Below, piece by piece: positions 35,136 to 44,835 of a DNA stretch of 51,897 bases. This DNA comes from Bryobacterales bacterium (GTDB lineage: Bacteria > Acidobacteriota > Terriglobia > Bryobacterales > UBA6623). The notes beneath the pieces are model-generated. The model searched no databases, was not told where the DNA came from, and saw only the letters and a program-made list of their open reading frames with translations. A program made the translations under genes and the position numbers. Numbering within the stretch: the first letter of the stretch is position 1; every line of letters starts with the position of its first letter. Location of the stretch: positions 1 to 51,897 of the forward strand of contig JAJDTX010000009.1 in NCBI GenBank assembly GCA_022826925.1. The letters are read 5' to 3'.

Positions 35136-38100
35136 TCACCCAACCCGCTTGAACTCGCCGTTGATAAAAACTCCGTAGGCACGCCCGAAGACTCGGACCT
35201 CCGATCTTCGCGGCCACTCGGCGGCCGGCGCCCTATGAGAACGATACAGGATGCGAACCTTGTCACCTCTCAATCTAGGCAAGCCGAGGGTCCAGCGCTC
35301 TCCCGTAGCATTAAATGCGCCGACGTTACACACGAGGAGCCGGGGAACTGGATCTTGGGGGCCGTCCGAGAAGGCATCCGCGGCCACAGGGACGAACACG
35401 ACCCACGTGCCGCTGGCAAAAAGCTCCCCAGAGAGCCGGTCCAGCGTGGGTCGAGTGAGTTGCACGACGAAGGCGTCGCTCGGTGCATCTTCGAGGCCTA
35501 CGGTTGCAATCGGCGTGGGCTGTTCTCCGATCCCGAGTTCTGACGCAGCATAGACGGGGTGTCCACCGTGATGCTCTTGCAGAAAGGAAGGCAGGAGTGA
35601 AGTCGCCTGCGACACAGTGGGGCCACTCGTAGCTTCTTGGACCGCGAGGGGAAGTGCTTGGTCGATGACAAGCGCATCTCCAACCGCCACCTCTCCAACG
35701 GCCACGTCTCCAACCGATGACAACGCCCTCCCAGCCTCCGAGCCGGCCCGCCCCGGAACGAGGGGGTGGCCGAGGACGACCCGCCGGTTCTGGCTGGTCA
35801 GCCGGAGTCCTCCAACGAGTTCTTCGACATCGTGCCCGGACTCCGCGAGATCCACGGCCAGCGCACGAAGGAGCCGCCGCTCATCGTTTTCCGAAACTGT
35901 CGGAAGATCTCCGTAAAGGACGTGGCGGAGGAACGCCGCACCAAGCGTGCGGTGGAGATAGGGATGGTCCCACCTGTTCTTGTAGCTCCGCAAGCATTCG
36001 TAGCACGAGTGCGTGCAACTGCACGATTCCAGCCTGTCGAGCGCCTTCCTGAGCAGCGTGCCAGCGTCCTTAGCGGCGGCGCGGACGAAGCCCGCTCCAC
36101 CTGGGGCGAGGTCGTATAGATATACCTCAACCTCCTTGCCGATCCGGCCGCCCATCGTCATCGCGACACGATACTCGGCACCAATGTCAGATTCCTCGAT
36201 CTCCTGGAGTTGCACGGCCGTCATTGCGAGGGCCTCCGCGACAGTTGTGAGCACGATCCTCGAAACTACGGAGCCTGGTTCCAGCACGGTCCCGCCAGCT
36301 AGCCGAAAGCGGAATAGGGCAATGTCCGTTTCGAACTCGTTGCCAAACACGACCTCAGTCGCACGGCCGTTGCAGTGTGGCCCCTGCTGGAAACAGTCCG
36401 GGTATGGCTTGCGATGTCCACCCTTATTTCGCAGGTCGCCCGCCCCCCATCCGTTGGGTTCGGTCCTCCCGCACAGTGGGCAATGGAGAAAGCCGGGCCG
36501 CATGGGATCGCGCGACCCGGTATTTGTCAGCACGAGCCTCTGCTTTGCTGTCCAAACTTCATATCCGGCACCGGTGCCCGCGATCTCGTGCGACTGGGTC
36601 GCGACTTGGTCCGTGAATGGAGCACTCAGTTTGGCGCGAGTCGACCGTGTAGGAGTCGGGCTATCCGCCAATGGCAGTTCAGCTTCCATGTCGACGGGGT
36701 GAGCGAATCCGGGAGGACGAATCCACTCCACGCCTACGCCGAGAGAGCCAGGCGTGGAGCACGCTGGGCAATCCAGAGCTTGGCCCACGTAGTATTCTTC
36801 GCCCCGATCCTTGACGAGGCCGTAGCCACAGCGGTCACACTCGAAATAGATCTTTCGCGCATGCCACGCCCTCCAGCAATCCTTCCGCTTGAACGGGGTC
36901 CACAGGGCGAATGAGTAATGGCGTTCTCCGTTGACCCATATCTCGCGTCCCGGTGCATAGCTGGAAAGTGCTTGGTTGAGGCCCAGTTGGGGCGTGTACC
37001 GCAAGACCGCCTTGCGCTCGCTACTCTGCACCTTGTCGAAGACGTGGAATGTCACGACGTCAGTGGGGAACGCGTATCGTGGCAACACACCACGATCGAA
37101 GAGGCGGTCGAGCAGTTTCTCTGGATCAAGACTGTGATCGGGAGCTTCTTCCGGACGTACCACCGAGTCTTCGTCGCGATCGGGCTCAAAATCGAATGCA
37201 TCCCCCCAGTCCAAGGGGGCGAATGCTACATTCTGTCCCGAGTCCCCATCAATTGCGTCTGCCGCCAAGGTCTTCGTCTTCGTTGCCTCATCCGCCGAAG
37301 GGGGCCCTGCTCCGACGCGCCGCAGCGCCTCCAAAAGTTCCTGCGGAATTTCGCCGACGAATCCGGGAACCTCGTCCAAGACGACCTTGGGCGTGATCCC
37401 TGCCAGCGATTCCAGCAACTGGATCCGGTTCGTTGACAGCCAGGACACGAGGCCTAGGTACGAAAAACCGTTTTCGCCACCCTTGCGAAAGTCACGCAAA
37501 GTCCCGAGGCTCTCGAATACGTTTGCACTCACTTCCGTGCCTTCTCCTAGATCTGGTACCGCGTGCTGCTGAAAGAGGCTCATCAGTAGAGCGAAGCAGT
37601 GTCGGCGCACGATTTCGAGGTTGTCGAGGTTCAGCGAGGGGTCCGGGACCGGCCCGCTGATCATTCCCGCAGGATCCGAATAGAACTGTTGGTCATGGCT
37701 ATCTGCGCCACAATACGTGATTACCGTCGAGAGCGCCGATCCCCGCCGTCCGGCACGACCGGCCCTCTGCTGGTAGTTTGCGCGGCCCGGGGGGACGTTG
37801 CGGAGGGCGACCGCGGTTAGCGAGCCGATATCTATGCCGACCTCCATTGTGGTTGTGCACGAGAGCACATCAATGGGACCCTCGCACCGACCCTCCGGTC
37901 CCTTGACATCCAGATCCTGAAATCGCAGTTCGTGCCACTCGGCCCGTGCTACGTCTGTGCGGCCACTGCTGTCATTCAGCGCCGCTGAATGTTCTGCAGC
38001 AACGTAGGGATGGGGCGAGTAGTCCGGCTCGCTCCTCAGGCGCTCAAATTGTCGACGGTAATGTCCCTTTCGGGAATCGAACACCGGGTCCTGTGCGGGA

Positions 38101-41100
38101 TCGAGCGGTTGGGTCGTTCCTGAGCACCATCTGTTGCCAACCCGTACCGCACAGCCCGTGCCGGCAAGCGGGTTCTCGGGCTGAGCCGCCGTGCAGGTAC
38201 CACATCGTCTCCATGAGATATGCTCCTGAACGATACGCACTCTCGAGGGGCGCAAGAAAAAGCCGTTCGCGGTCGGGTAGACTCCGAATGTGCGGCTAAT
38301 GAACTCCACCCAAGGGGGCTGGGTTCCAGACCGGGCCCTGAGGTTCGCGTTGAACCACCTAGTGCCAACCACGTCCTTTACGATCTGGGGAAAGGTTACC
38401 TTCACTCGGCGAACCGCCGCACCCACGTCCGAATCTAGCCACTCGCTTGGAGTTGTGGGCAAGTAGAGGGCGCGTCTTCGGACAGCGTCTGCGACCCACA
38501 GTTCCAATAGCGCCATCCTACGCTCTCGCTCGCCCAGATGTCCGGGTACTGGGGGTGCGGGCAACTGAGCGAACCTGCTTTCATCGGCAGGAGTGAGGTG
38601 CGGCTCAAAAGCGGCAAGCCCTAGCGCACTCAATCCGGTGTGCGCGTCGGCGAGCACAGGGTATACAGCTTGCATCAGTGCCCGGTTTGTCCGCTGATGG
38701 TTGAGTTCAGCAGATCTCTCGATGAACTCTAGCGGAGTGGTCGGTGAGTCGTCCGCCAAGAGGTGACGCGCTGATTGAAGATCCGAGTCGAAGTCGGGAG
38801 CTTGGACGGGACGGAGATTGACTCCGTGCCGGACGCAACCTGCCAACAGGGCTGCATACACGTGTTCAAGCGAGATTCCAATGTCAAATCGCCGCTCCAG
38901 TTCGGCGAATCCGTTCAGCAAGAGCGGCCGTACTGCGTCGCGCATTGAATACTGCTGCAGGCGCCCGGCGAGTCGGGAGGCGGCCTGCCGACCGTCCGAA
39001 AACACAAGTGACTTTCGACCTCTGAGTGGTGTATCTACGTCCGGGCGTGGCGGCTGTTCGAGCAATTGGGCCGATATGATTTCTTGGAATGGCTCGTCGC
39101 CCTTTGTGACATGGTCCGTAATGGTCTCTAGTCCACTAGCCCTGCAACGCGGACAATTCGCGAACATCCCCTGCGGCGTGTTCTCGCTCCCCGGCTCGGA
39201 AAGCCACACCTCGCGAGCGCCAGTGCTTCCCGAATCGAGTCGGCCTGTCATTGGGTCCAGGAATCGAAAACGGGCACCGGATCCAGAAGGCGGCTCTTCA
39301 ACCATTAGCAACAAGGGCTTGACCACGCCGTCCTCGCCATCGACCGCGCCAATGTCCTCTGACCAAAGGTAGTCTGGCTCCACCGGATCAAACGCATAGG
39401 CCTTGAAGAACGCCGCTCCACAGCTTCGGCAGGTGTGGATTTCGAAGACCCGGGCGCCGCACTCACAATTTCGCCTTGGTTGCGAATAGAGGGTCCCGGT
39501 CGGCGGTAGTTCGCCGTCCCATCGCTCACGAAGGGAGCTTGGAACAGCACTGCAATTGGGATCGGCACATGCCCAGAGACCGGGCAGTCCGCGAAAGAAG
39601 ATATGCACTCGCGCGGCCAGCAGCGGCGGGCCCTCGCCTCTTCGAGCCATCGAAGCCAATTCCAATAGCGCGTCCGTCGCTGCCTCGGAAAGATGCGGCT
39701 CGATGGCAGGGAAGAGGCGAGCACCTAGTTCAGTCAGCGACAAGGCCGGCCCACTGGCTGTCCCGTGCCCTTCTGTGTCGCCGTTCGCTTGAGCGCCGCT
39801 TGTCAGATTGCGCAAGCGGCCCACGACGGGTAGTCGGCTCAGGCTGCTGTGGAGCAGCCTTGCCACCGGATCGTGTCCTTCCTCGAGAGTCACCGAAGAT
39901 TGGGGCGAAAGGCGAAGCTCTATCTCCGACCCCACCTTGACCTTCAGTGGGGCCGAGCACGTTCCACCGAGGACCGCGACAATTTCGCTTGGCAGTTCAA
40001 CTGGTTCCGTGTCTAAGCGAAAGTCGAGATTGAACACTTCGAGTGTGGATGTGAGGCAACGCAGATCCGCATCTGTTCCGACCTGCCCCTCCACCCGCAA
40101 TGGAGCGTCCTCCTTAGGCATCGCTAGCGAAAGCACCGGCTTCACCGCCGAGGCGCGAGCCTCGAGCCCGGCAAATCGCAGACCTTTAGAGTCGACGGCT
40201 ACAAGTGCATCAGCGACGGCTCTCTCTCCGGGACCCGAAGCAACTACAGCCCGTTTAGTGCCCGTCACCGCCTGGAAGCTTGCCACGGGCTTGCCTGTGA
40301 GGTCGGCGGCGAAGTCGCATGCGACGCCCGGGTCGGAGAACGAAGCACTCGTACAAACTACCTGTAATTGATCGAGCGGTAGCCCTAGCCTGTTCCGTAG
40401 CCGCCGGATCAACATCGCCACTTCTGTTCCTTGCGCTCCCCGGTATAGATGGGCTTCGTCCAAAACGAGGATCAGCCGTTGGCTCGGGTTAGCCGCATAG
40501 TAGTCCGCCGTTTCTCGGAAGATATCCCGCTCTACCGGCCGTAGCAGCATGTACTCGAGCATTGAGTAATTGGTCACTAAGAGGTCGGGGACGCCTTCGT
40601 GCACCTCCTGGCGGAGGAATAGCTCCGGGTCTTCTGGCCGCTCGACCGTGCGCACCCATTGATCGCCATCCTTCCACTTCCCGTGGCCGTACCACGAGGA
40701 AATGCCATCCTCTCGACCGGGCATGCTTGCCGGCTTTGCCGGCCACTTACCACGATTCCTAAGTCTTGCGATCAGGGCTCTGGCTTCGTCTTCACTCTTC
40801 GCCTCGTGCTCGAGGTCTAGGTAGAACTTCAACCCTTCCAAGCGGACACGATGCTTGTTCGTATCCTCTTTTCTGCGCCCGGGATACATGGTTCGCCCCG
40901 TGTACCGCGCGAACTTCATGGTTCGCCCGGTATGCTCGCCGAACCACTTAGCTACCAAATCGTGCCCGAAGAGGAGTCGCAGGCGCCCCAATTGGTCATT
41001 GACCAGGGCATTCATTGGGTAGAGGAGCAAGGCACGCACAGCGCGAGTCCTGAAGCTGTCGCCGGAAATCGCCTCGTCCGCAAGGCGGCCGAGGATCGGC

Positions 41101-41459
41101 AGCAAGAATGTCTCCGTCTTGCCGGAGCCTGTTCCGGTTGTGACCACGAGATCGCGAAATGGGTTCGCCAGTGCACATTCGAGGGCTTCCGCCTGATGGT
41201 CGTATGGCGGATCAAAGAGAAGTTCGTGCTGGCCGAGCTCAGATAAGAGGCCCGCGACGCCAGATGGCAGTGCGAGCCCGCCAAAGCTCCGTGAGGCTGT
41301 GTACCGAGGCGTGCTCTCGACATATGGCTCCTGCGCGATCGCCCCAACTCGTTCCAATAGCTCGGCCCTCATAGCCACCAAGGCCGGATTGGAAATATGG
41401 TACGTAGACGTGATGTACGTCCTGAGTGAATCGCAGTAGTGTCGGATTTCCCTTTGCAT
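35136..41459 (-). CDS. Giant DEAH helicase with DUF1998-type C-terminus (DruE-like)
   Basis: A 2107-residue superfamily II helicase. Motifs: Walker A TGTGSGKT (108-115), LLLYPMNALVNDQ, motif II DEAHLYRG (about 331-338), motif III VCTSAS, and motif VI QQRAGRAGRRG (about 1227-1237), with very long insertions between the lobes. The region around 1811-1830 (CSCTHSCYECLRSYKNRWDH) is the cysteine cluster typical of the DUF1998 domain, as in DruE of Druantia and the repair helicase MrfA. At least four further Cys clusters, such as CRSCGAAF, CPRCRASG, CDRCGYG and CPLCGRTEPNGWG, look like zinc sites. Size and architecture match DruE best; DISARM splits these functions between DrmA and DrmB. It opens the minus operon and is followed by the NERD-helicase after five bases. 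The ribosome site upstream of 41459 is weak. Confidence 0.87.
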   Translation of the reverse strand: MQREIRHYCDSLRTYITSTYHISNPALVAMRAELLERVGAIAQEPYVESTPRYTASRSFGGLALPSGVAGLLSELGQHELLFDPPYDHQAEALECALANPFRDLVVTTGTGSGKTETFLLPILGRLADEAISGDSFRTRAVRALLLYPMNALVNDQLGRLRLLFGHDLVAKWFGEHTGRTMKFARYTGRTMYPGRRKEDTNKHRVRLEGLKFYLDLEHEAKSEDEARALIARLRNRGKWPAKPASMPGREDGISSWYGHGKWKDGDQWVRTVERPEDPELFLRQEVHEGVPDLLVTNYSMLEYMLLRPVERDIFRETADYYAANPSQRLILVLDEAHLYRGAQGTEVAMLIRRLRNRLGLPLDQLQVVCTSASFSDPGVACDFAADLTGKPVASFQAVTGTKRAVVASGPGERAVADALVAVDSKGLRFAGLEARASAVKPVLSLAMPKEDAPLRVEGQVGTDADLRCLTSTLEVFNLDFRLDTEPVELPSEIVAVLGGTCSAPLKVKVGSEIELRLSPQSSVTLEEGHDPVARLLHSSLSRLPVVGRLRNLTSGAQANGDTEGHGTASGPALSLTELGARLFPAIEPHLSEAATDALLELASMARRGEGPPLLAARVHIFFRGLPGLWACADPNCSAVPSSLRERWDGELPPTGTLYSQPRRNCECGARVFEIHTCRSCGAAFFKAYAFDPVEPDYLWSEDIGAVDGEDGVVKPLLLMVEEPPSGSGARFRFLDPMTGRLDSGSTGAREVWLSEPGSENTPQGMFANCPRCRASGLETITDHVTKGDEPFQEIISAQLLEQPPRPDVDTPLRGRKSLVFSDGRQAASRLAGRLQQYSMRDAVRPLLLNGFAELERRFDIGISLEHVYAALLAGCVRHGVNLRPVQAPDFDSDLQSARHLLADDSPTTPLEFIERSAELNHQRTNRALMQAVYPVLADAHTGLSALGLAAFEPHLTPADESRFAQLPAPPVPGHLGERERRMALLELWVADAVRRRALYLPTTPSEWLDSDVGAAVRRVKVTFPQIVKDVVGTRWFNANLRARSGTQPPWVEFISRTFGVYPTANGFFLRPSRVRIVQEHISWRRCGTCTAAQPENPLAGTGCAVRVGNRWCSGTTQPLDPAQDPVFDSRKGHYRRQFERLRSEPDYSPHPYVAAEHSAALNDSSGRTDVARAEWHELRFQDLDVKGPEGRCEGPIDVLSCTTTMEVGIDIGSLTAVALRNVPPGRANYQQRAGRAGRRGSALSTVITYCGADSHDQQFYSDPAGMISGPVPDPSLNLDNLEIVRRHCFALLMSLFQQHAVPDLGEGTEVSANVFESLGTLRDFRKGGENGFSYLGLVSWLSTNRIQLLESLAGITPKVVLDEVPGFVGEIPQELLEALRRVGAGPPSADEATKTKTLAADAIDGDSGQNVAFAPLDWGDAFDFEPDRDEDSVVRPEEAPDHSLDPEKLLDRLFDRGVLPRYAFPTDVVTFHVFDKVQSSERKAVLRYTPQLGLNQALSSYAPGREIWVNGERHYSFALWTPFKRKDCWRAWHARKIYFECDRCGYGLVKDRGEEYYVGQALDCPACSTPGSLGVGVEWIRPPGFAHPVDMEAELPLADSPTPTRSTRAKLSAPFTDQVATQSHEIAGTGAGYEVWTAKQRLVLTNTGSRDPMRPGFLHCPLCGRTEPNGWGAGDLRNKGGHRKPYPDCFQQGPHCNGRATEVVFGNEFETDIALFRFRLAGGTVLEPGSVVSRIVLTTVAEALAMTAVQLQEIEESDIGAEYRVAMTMGGRIGKEVEVYLYDLAPGGAGFVRAAAKDAGTLLRKALDRLESCSCTHSCYECLRSYKNRWDHPYLHRTLGAAFLRHVLYGDLPTVSENDERRLLRALAVDLAESGHDVEELVGGLRLTSQNRRVVLGHPLVPGRAGSEAGRALSSVGDVAVGEVAVGDALVIDQALPLAVQEATSGPTVSQATSLLPSFLQEHHGGHPVYAASELGIGEQPTPIATVGLEDAPSDAFVVQLTRPTLDRLSGELFASGTWVVFVPVAADAFSDGPQDPVPRLLVCNVGAFNATGERWTLGLPRLRGDKVRILYRSHRAPAAEWPRRSEVRVFGRAYGVFINGEFKRVG

Positions 41460-42362
41460 CGGAAAGCAACGCGAAGCTCACGCTCAACGGGGGTTGGGGA
41501 GTCAGAAGGAAACTAGCTTAGCTGAGTGGGATGTGCGGCCTGCGAATGTCGGGTCCAGATGCATCCGTCCCCCCATGGAGTGCCTGACGAGTCTCATCCT
41601 TCTAGGGCCCGGACTCGAGAAATCGCCCCGAAACGAGAGCCTAAATCGCCTCTGGCTACACCGCGAAGCCACCTCCTTGAAGGACGCCCACGGGAGAGCG
41701 TCCGGAACAGAGCAGCGAGATTCTATTCCACCTCCGAGTGCCGGCACGGCAATGTCACGATCTCGCCGCTACGCCAGCTAGCGGGACTCCGGGTGCGGGA
41801 TGACTGGCACGCCAGATCCGAGTGGCCTCTCGAAGGATCGTCTTCGGCCGAACGACAGAAACGCGAATAGATCTACAGGCCAAAGCCACGCGTTACCGGC
41901 TGGGCGCTGAAGCCCGAGCGAAAATGGTGTACGCGGTAGTGAGAGCGAATCTCCGAATATCGGGTCGCAACACGGCGCGATCAGGCGGCACACAGCGGTT
42001 TCCGCCAGAGTCACTGTGTACCGTGGCACCCCACACGGGTCTCAGTCGTCCGATGTGGTATGACACTTTCCGCTTCGAAGCTCGACAACATCCCGGGCAC
42101 ATCAAACAACTTACGGAATCACTATCCCGTGGAGGCTCTTCAGCGATGCTTTGTCCGACAAGTGCCGGTAACAGCGTAAACACTACGGTCATTGAGCGCA
42201 CCCGGCTTCCCTAGCGTCACTGATTGCACGCGGACCTCTCGCGATCCGCTCTTGAATTTTGGCGGCACGTCAAGCGACCGCTCTGTCGCCGAGTTGAGAT
42301 GTCAAGTAGGATGGCGCACTCGGGAACACTCACAGCAGCCGGCGTGCCGGTACCGGCCAGCT
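41460..42362. other. Gene-poor right flank of the accessory locus
   Basis: About 900 bases between the DruE-like start and the PQQ-propeller stop, with no convincing gene. Several overlapping open frames of 80-130 codons exist on both strands, but none has a ribosome site, family motif or consistent codon use. It must contain the promoter of the minus operon just upstream of 41459, though no clear -10/-35 pair stands out. A perfect palindrome GCCGGTACCGGC near 42345 lies just downstream of the PQQ gene on its strand and could help end transcription. No tRNA or integrase was found. Confidence 0.5.
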
Positions 42363-43796
42363 TCACTCGGCGAAGCAGTACAGCGCCTTGCTGGTGCGGA
42401 TGAACAACCTGCCGTCCATGATCACGGGAGTCGCGTAGACCTCTTCGCCCATCGCGTTGGTGCGAATGACCTCCCACTCAGGCCCCGGCCTGACCACCGA
42501 AATCTGGCCCGTCTCGTCCGCGGTGAAAACCTTGCCGTCCGCGGCCACCGGAGAAGCGAAGTAGCGTCCCATGGCTTCGCGCAGCCGCGCTTGCTTCAGG
42601 ACGCTGCCGTCCTCGGCGCTGAGCGCCGTCATGATGCCGCCGTCCTTGGTGAGGTAGATGACGCCATCGTAGAGCAGCGGCGACGGGACATTGGGGAGGC
42701 TCTTGTAATGGAGCCACTGCACGGCGCCCTCGGTCATGTCGCCCCTGCCTCCGAGCCTGATCTTGCGCACTGCGTTGACGGCGCGCCGCTTCCGCCGGTG
42801 ATGCTCCCAGTCGCGCAGCTCCATGTAGCCGGAACCGTCCAAGTCGTAGTTTCCGAGACCGTTGCGCACACCCTTGCCGAAGCGCTCCGACAGCTCGGCG
42901 GCCGACAGCCTGCCGTCGCCGTCCGTATCCAAGCCGGGCAAGACTTCTGCAAAGGGAGGGACCTCTTCCTGCTGGCCCAAATCGGCGCTCCCGGCCCAGC
43001 CCAGCACATAGGCATACCCCTCGTCATCCAGTACTGGAGTCGGCTTGAGCTGCCACGTCAAGCCCTCCACCCACCAGACCTTCTCGCCGCTGCCGACGTC
43101 GTAGGCGGAGAGCTCGTACGATCCGGCCACCAGCACTTGCACGCCGCCCTCGTCCGGGTGGTACACGACGGGCGTCGAGAAACCGCGCAACGAGTACGGC
43201 CGCTCCTTGCGCCAAACGACTTCGCCAGTGGCCGCGTCGACTGCCAACATGAACGAATCCGTCTCGGAATCGCAGACCTGGATCACCTTGCCGTCGACAT
43301 AGACCGGGGACGAACCCATCCCCATCGGGTTGTTGAACGGCCCGAGCGGGATGCGCCAGAGTTCGTTGCCGTCCGGCCCGTAGGCAACCAAGCCGAAGTC
43401 CTGGAAGAACGCAAACAGGCTCTGCCCGTCCGTCGCGACGCTCGGAGAGGCCGCGTTGTTGGGAGAGCGCAGCTGGCCGGCACGCTCGCGGACGATCTCC
43501 CTGCGCCACTTGATGCGGCCGGTGGAGCGATCCAGCGAGAACGTGGTCAGCTTGTCATCCGCAATTCCGGTCAGGAAAATGCTGTCCGCACCGAAGACCG
43601 GGGACGACAGCCCCTCGGGCAGCGGCGTCTTCCACACGACATTCGCTTCCGGCCCGAATTCTTCGGGTATGCCGACCTCTGCGGAAACGCCTCCTCCGTT
43701 GGGCCCGCGGAACCTGTCCCAGACCAGTTCCGACGCACTTGAGGCAATCAGAGACAGCGCCAGCAGCAGCGCCAGACGATACGCCATTCTCGGCAC
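42363..43796 (-). CDS. Secreted PQQ-like beta-propeller with embedded EF-hand pair
   Basis: A 477-residue secreted protein with signal peptide (MAYRLALLLALSLIASSAS) and a BamB/PQQ-type beta-propeller built from blades such as LTTFSLDRSTGRIKWRRE and FMLAVDAATGEVVWRKE. The mature start WDRFRGPNGGGVS is typical of a family often found in Acidobacteriota and Planctomycetota. Unusually, two EF-hand loops, DTDGDGRLSAAEL (about 290-302) and DLDGSGYMEL (about 318-327), are inserted between blades, so calcium probably stabilises the protein. It is not a quinoprotein dehydrogenase by visible motif, and its binding partner is unknown. No neighbour suggests a pathway. Confidence 0.85.
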   Translation of the reverse strand: MPRMAYRLALLLALSLIASSASELVWDRFRGPNGGGVSAEVGIPEEFGPEANVVWKTPLPEGLSSPVFGADSIFLTGIADDKLTTFSLDRSTGRIKWRREIVRERAGQLRSPNNAASPSVATDGQSLFAFFQDFGLVAYGPDGNELWRIPLGPFNNPMGMGSSPVYVDGKVIQVCDSETDSFMLAVDAATGEVVWRKERPYSLRGFSTPVVYHPDEGGVQVLVAGSYELSAYDVGSGEKVWWVEGLTWQLKPTPVLDDEGYAYVLGWAGSADLGQQEEVPPFAEVLPGLDTDGDGRLSAAELSERFGKGVRNGLGNYDLDGSGYMELRDWEHHRRKRRAVNAVRKIRLGGRGDMTEGAVQWLHYKSLPNVPSPLLYDGVIYLTKDGGIMTALSAEDGSVLKQARLREAMGRYFASPVAADGKVFTADETGQISVVRPGPEWEVIRTNAMGEEVYATPVIMDGRLFIRTSKALYCFAE

Positions 43797-43875
43797 TATA
43801 TCACGGCCCCAGTCGCCGAGAACCGTGAAGCCACGAACCTACGGCCAAAGCGCCGCGCAGGGTAACGCCAGCGCA

Positions 43876-44484
43876 CTAGGGCAACGAGAAGCTGGCCATC
43901 CCCACGGTGTTTTCCCACATCAGGGCGAGGCTGCCGCCCTCGGCGGTCACGTTGACGAATGAAATGGTGAGCTGCTCGTACGACACGGGCGTGCTGTCAA
44001 CGTCCATGCTGACGCGCAGAACGTCCTTGTCGGGCGTGTAGTTGTACGCACCCCACAGGCCCTCCCCCGGCTCGCGGAAACCTTGCTTGGCCGAGTGCGT
44101 GGACATGATCAGCGTCCAATCTCCCTCCTTGAGGTCGATGAACATGCTGTATTCCCCTGCGGGCAATGTCTTGTCGCCGAACTTGAGGTCCACTTCTGTC
44201 ATAAAGCGGGTCGACTGGTTGGCTCCCGCACGCCACACCGGAGCGCCGGCATTCGCACCCTTGCCATAATCACTGCCTTCGCCGAAGATACCGGTCCGGC
44301 CACGCAGAATAGGGCGCCCATAGTCAACGGTGATCCACTTGCCGCCGACGTAGCGACGTTCTTCGTATTCGCCGCCAACTTGGATAGCGGCCTCCCCGCG
44401 CGGCGAGGCGGGGCGCTGGGCGAGAGCTGCGCTGGCAGCCACCAACAGTACAGCCGCAATCAGCGGGAATCGAAACAAGCGCAT
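43876..44484 (-). CDS. DUF2911 secreted protein
   Basis: A 202-residue protein with a signal peptide (residues 1-22, ending ALA) and a DUF2911 domain. Diagnostic segments are ITVDYGRPILRGR, PVWRAGANQSTRF, LPAGEYSMFIDLKEGDWTLI and the closing MWENTVGMASF. The family is widespread in Acidobacteriota and Bacteroidota and has no known function. AAGGAG eight bases before the ATG is a strong ribosome site. It is divergent from the cobalamin riboswitch operon and lies 79 bases upstream of the PQQ-propeller gene on the same strand. Confidence 0.9.
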   Translation of the reverse strand: MRLFRFPLIAAVLLVAASAALAQRPASPRGEAAIQVGGEYEERRYVGGKWITVDYGRPILRGRTGIFGEGSDYGKGANAGAPVWRAGANQSTRFMTEVDLKFGDKTLPAGEYSMFIDLKEGDWTLIMSTHSAKQGFREPGEGLWGAYNYTPDKDVLRVSMDVDSTPVSYEQLTISFVNVTAEGGSLALMWENTVGMASFSLP

Positions 44485-44639
44485 CGTTCAATCTCCTTAC
44501 TCGGGCCTTTGCCCGGAATACTGAGCCTAGCAAACTTCGCCGGTGTGCCGCTGACGCGTTTACCAACATATTTGGGGGCCATGGCACGGTCCGAATCTCG
44601 GGCGCCGAAGAAGTTGACCGGCGGGTGGCTGGCATGCTA

Positions 44640-44835
44640 CCGTTCGTAGTGCTTGGAGGAGCCCGTTTGGGCTTAATCGGGAAGTCCGGTGCAATTCCGG
44701 CACGGTCCCGCCACTGTGAGCGACAAGCTGGTCCGAGACACCACTGAGGCGGCAGCCTTGGGAAGGTCGGTTCAGCGCGCGCATCTGTTGCGTTGGAAGT
44801 CGCAAGTCAGGAGACCTTCCTCCGAGCGTGTGAAG
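44640..44835 (+). ncRNA. Cobalamin (adenosylcobalamin) riboswitch
   Basis: The conserved core is plainly visible: GGGCTTAATCGGGAA, then CCGGTGCAATTCCGGCACG (a stem-loop), and the B12 box GTCCCGCCACTGTGA, ending near 44720. A CACCACTGAGGCGG segment follows. GGAAGGTC (44760-44767) can pair with GACCTTCC (44813-44820), closing the downstream helix. TTGACC at 44614 with a weak -10 near 44635 may be the promoter. The next gene, 205 bases downstream, is a BtuB-like receptor, so cobalamin binding should shut down cobalamin uptake. Exact ends are approximate. Confidence 0.95.

Noticed and set aside
41822..42214. Open frames of 100-130 codons on both strands in the right flank, one with a signal-peptide-like start on the minus strand (41893-42201)
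   Set aside because: They overlap each other, lack ribosome sites and resemble no family. The hydrophobic start on the minus strand is too short to support a gene.
21852..42362. Search for direct repeats, tRNA or integrase marking an island insertion
   Set aside because: By eye, no shared repeat, tRNA T-loop or recombinase was found in either flank, so no attachment site is reported.
42192..43742. 516-codon open frame on the plus strand opposite the PQQ propeller
   Set aside because: It mirrors the propeller gene in the antisense frame, with low-complexity composition and no domain.
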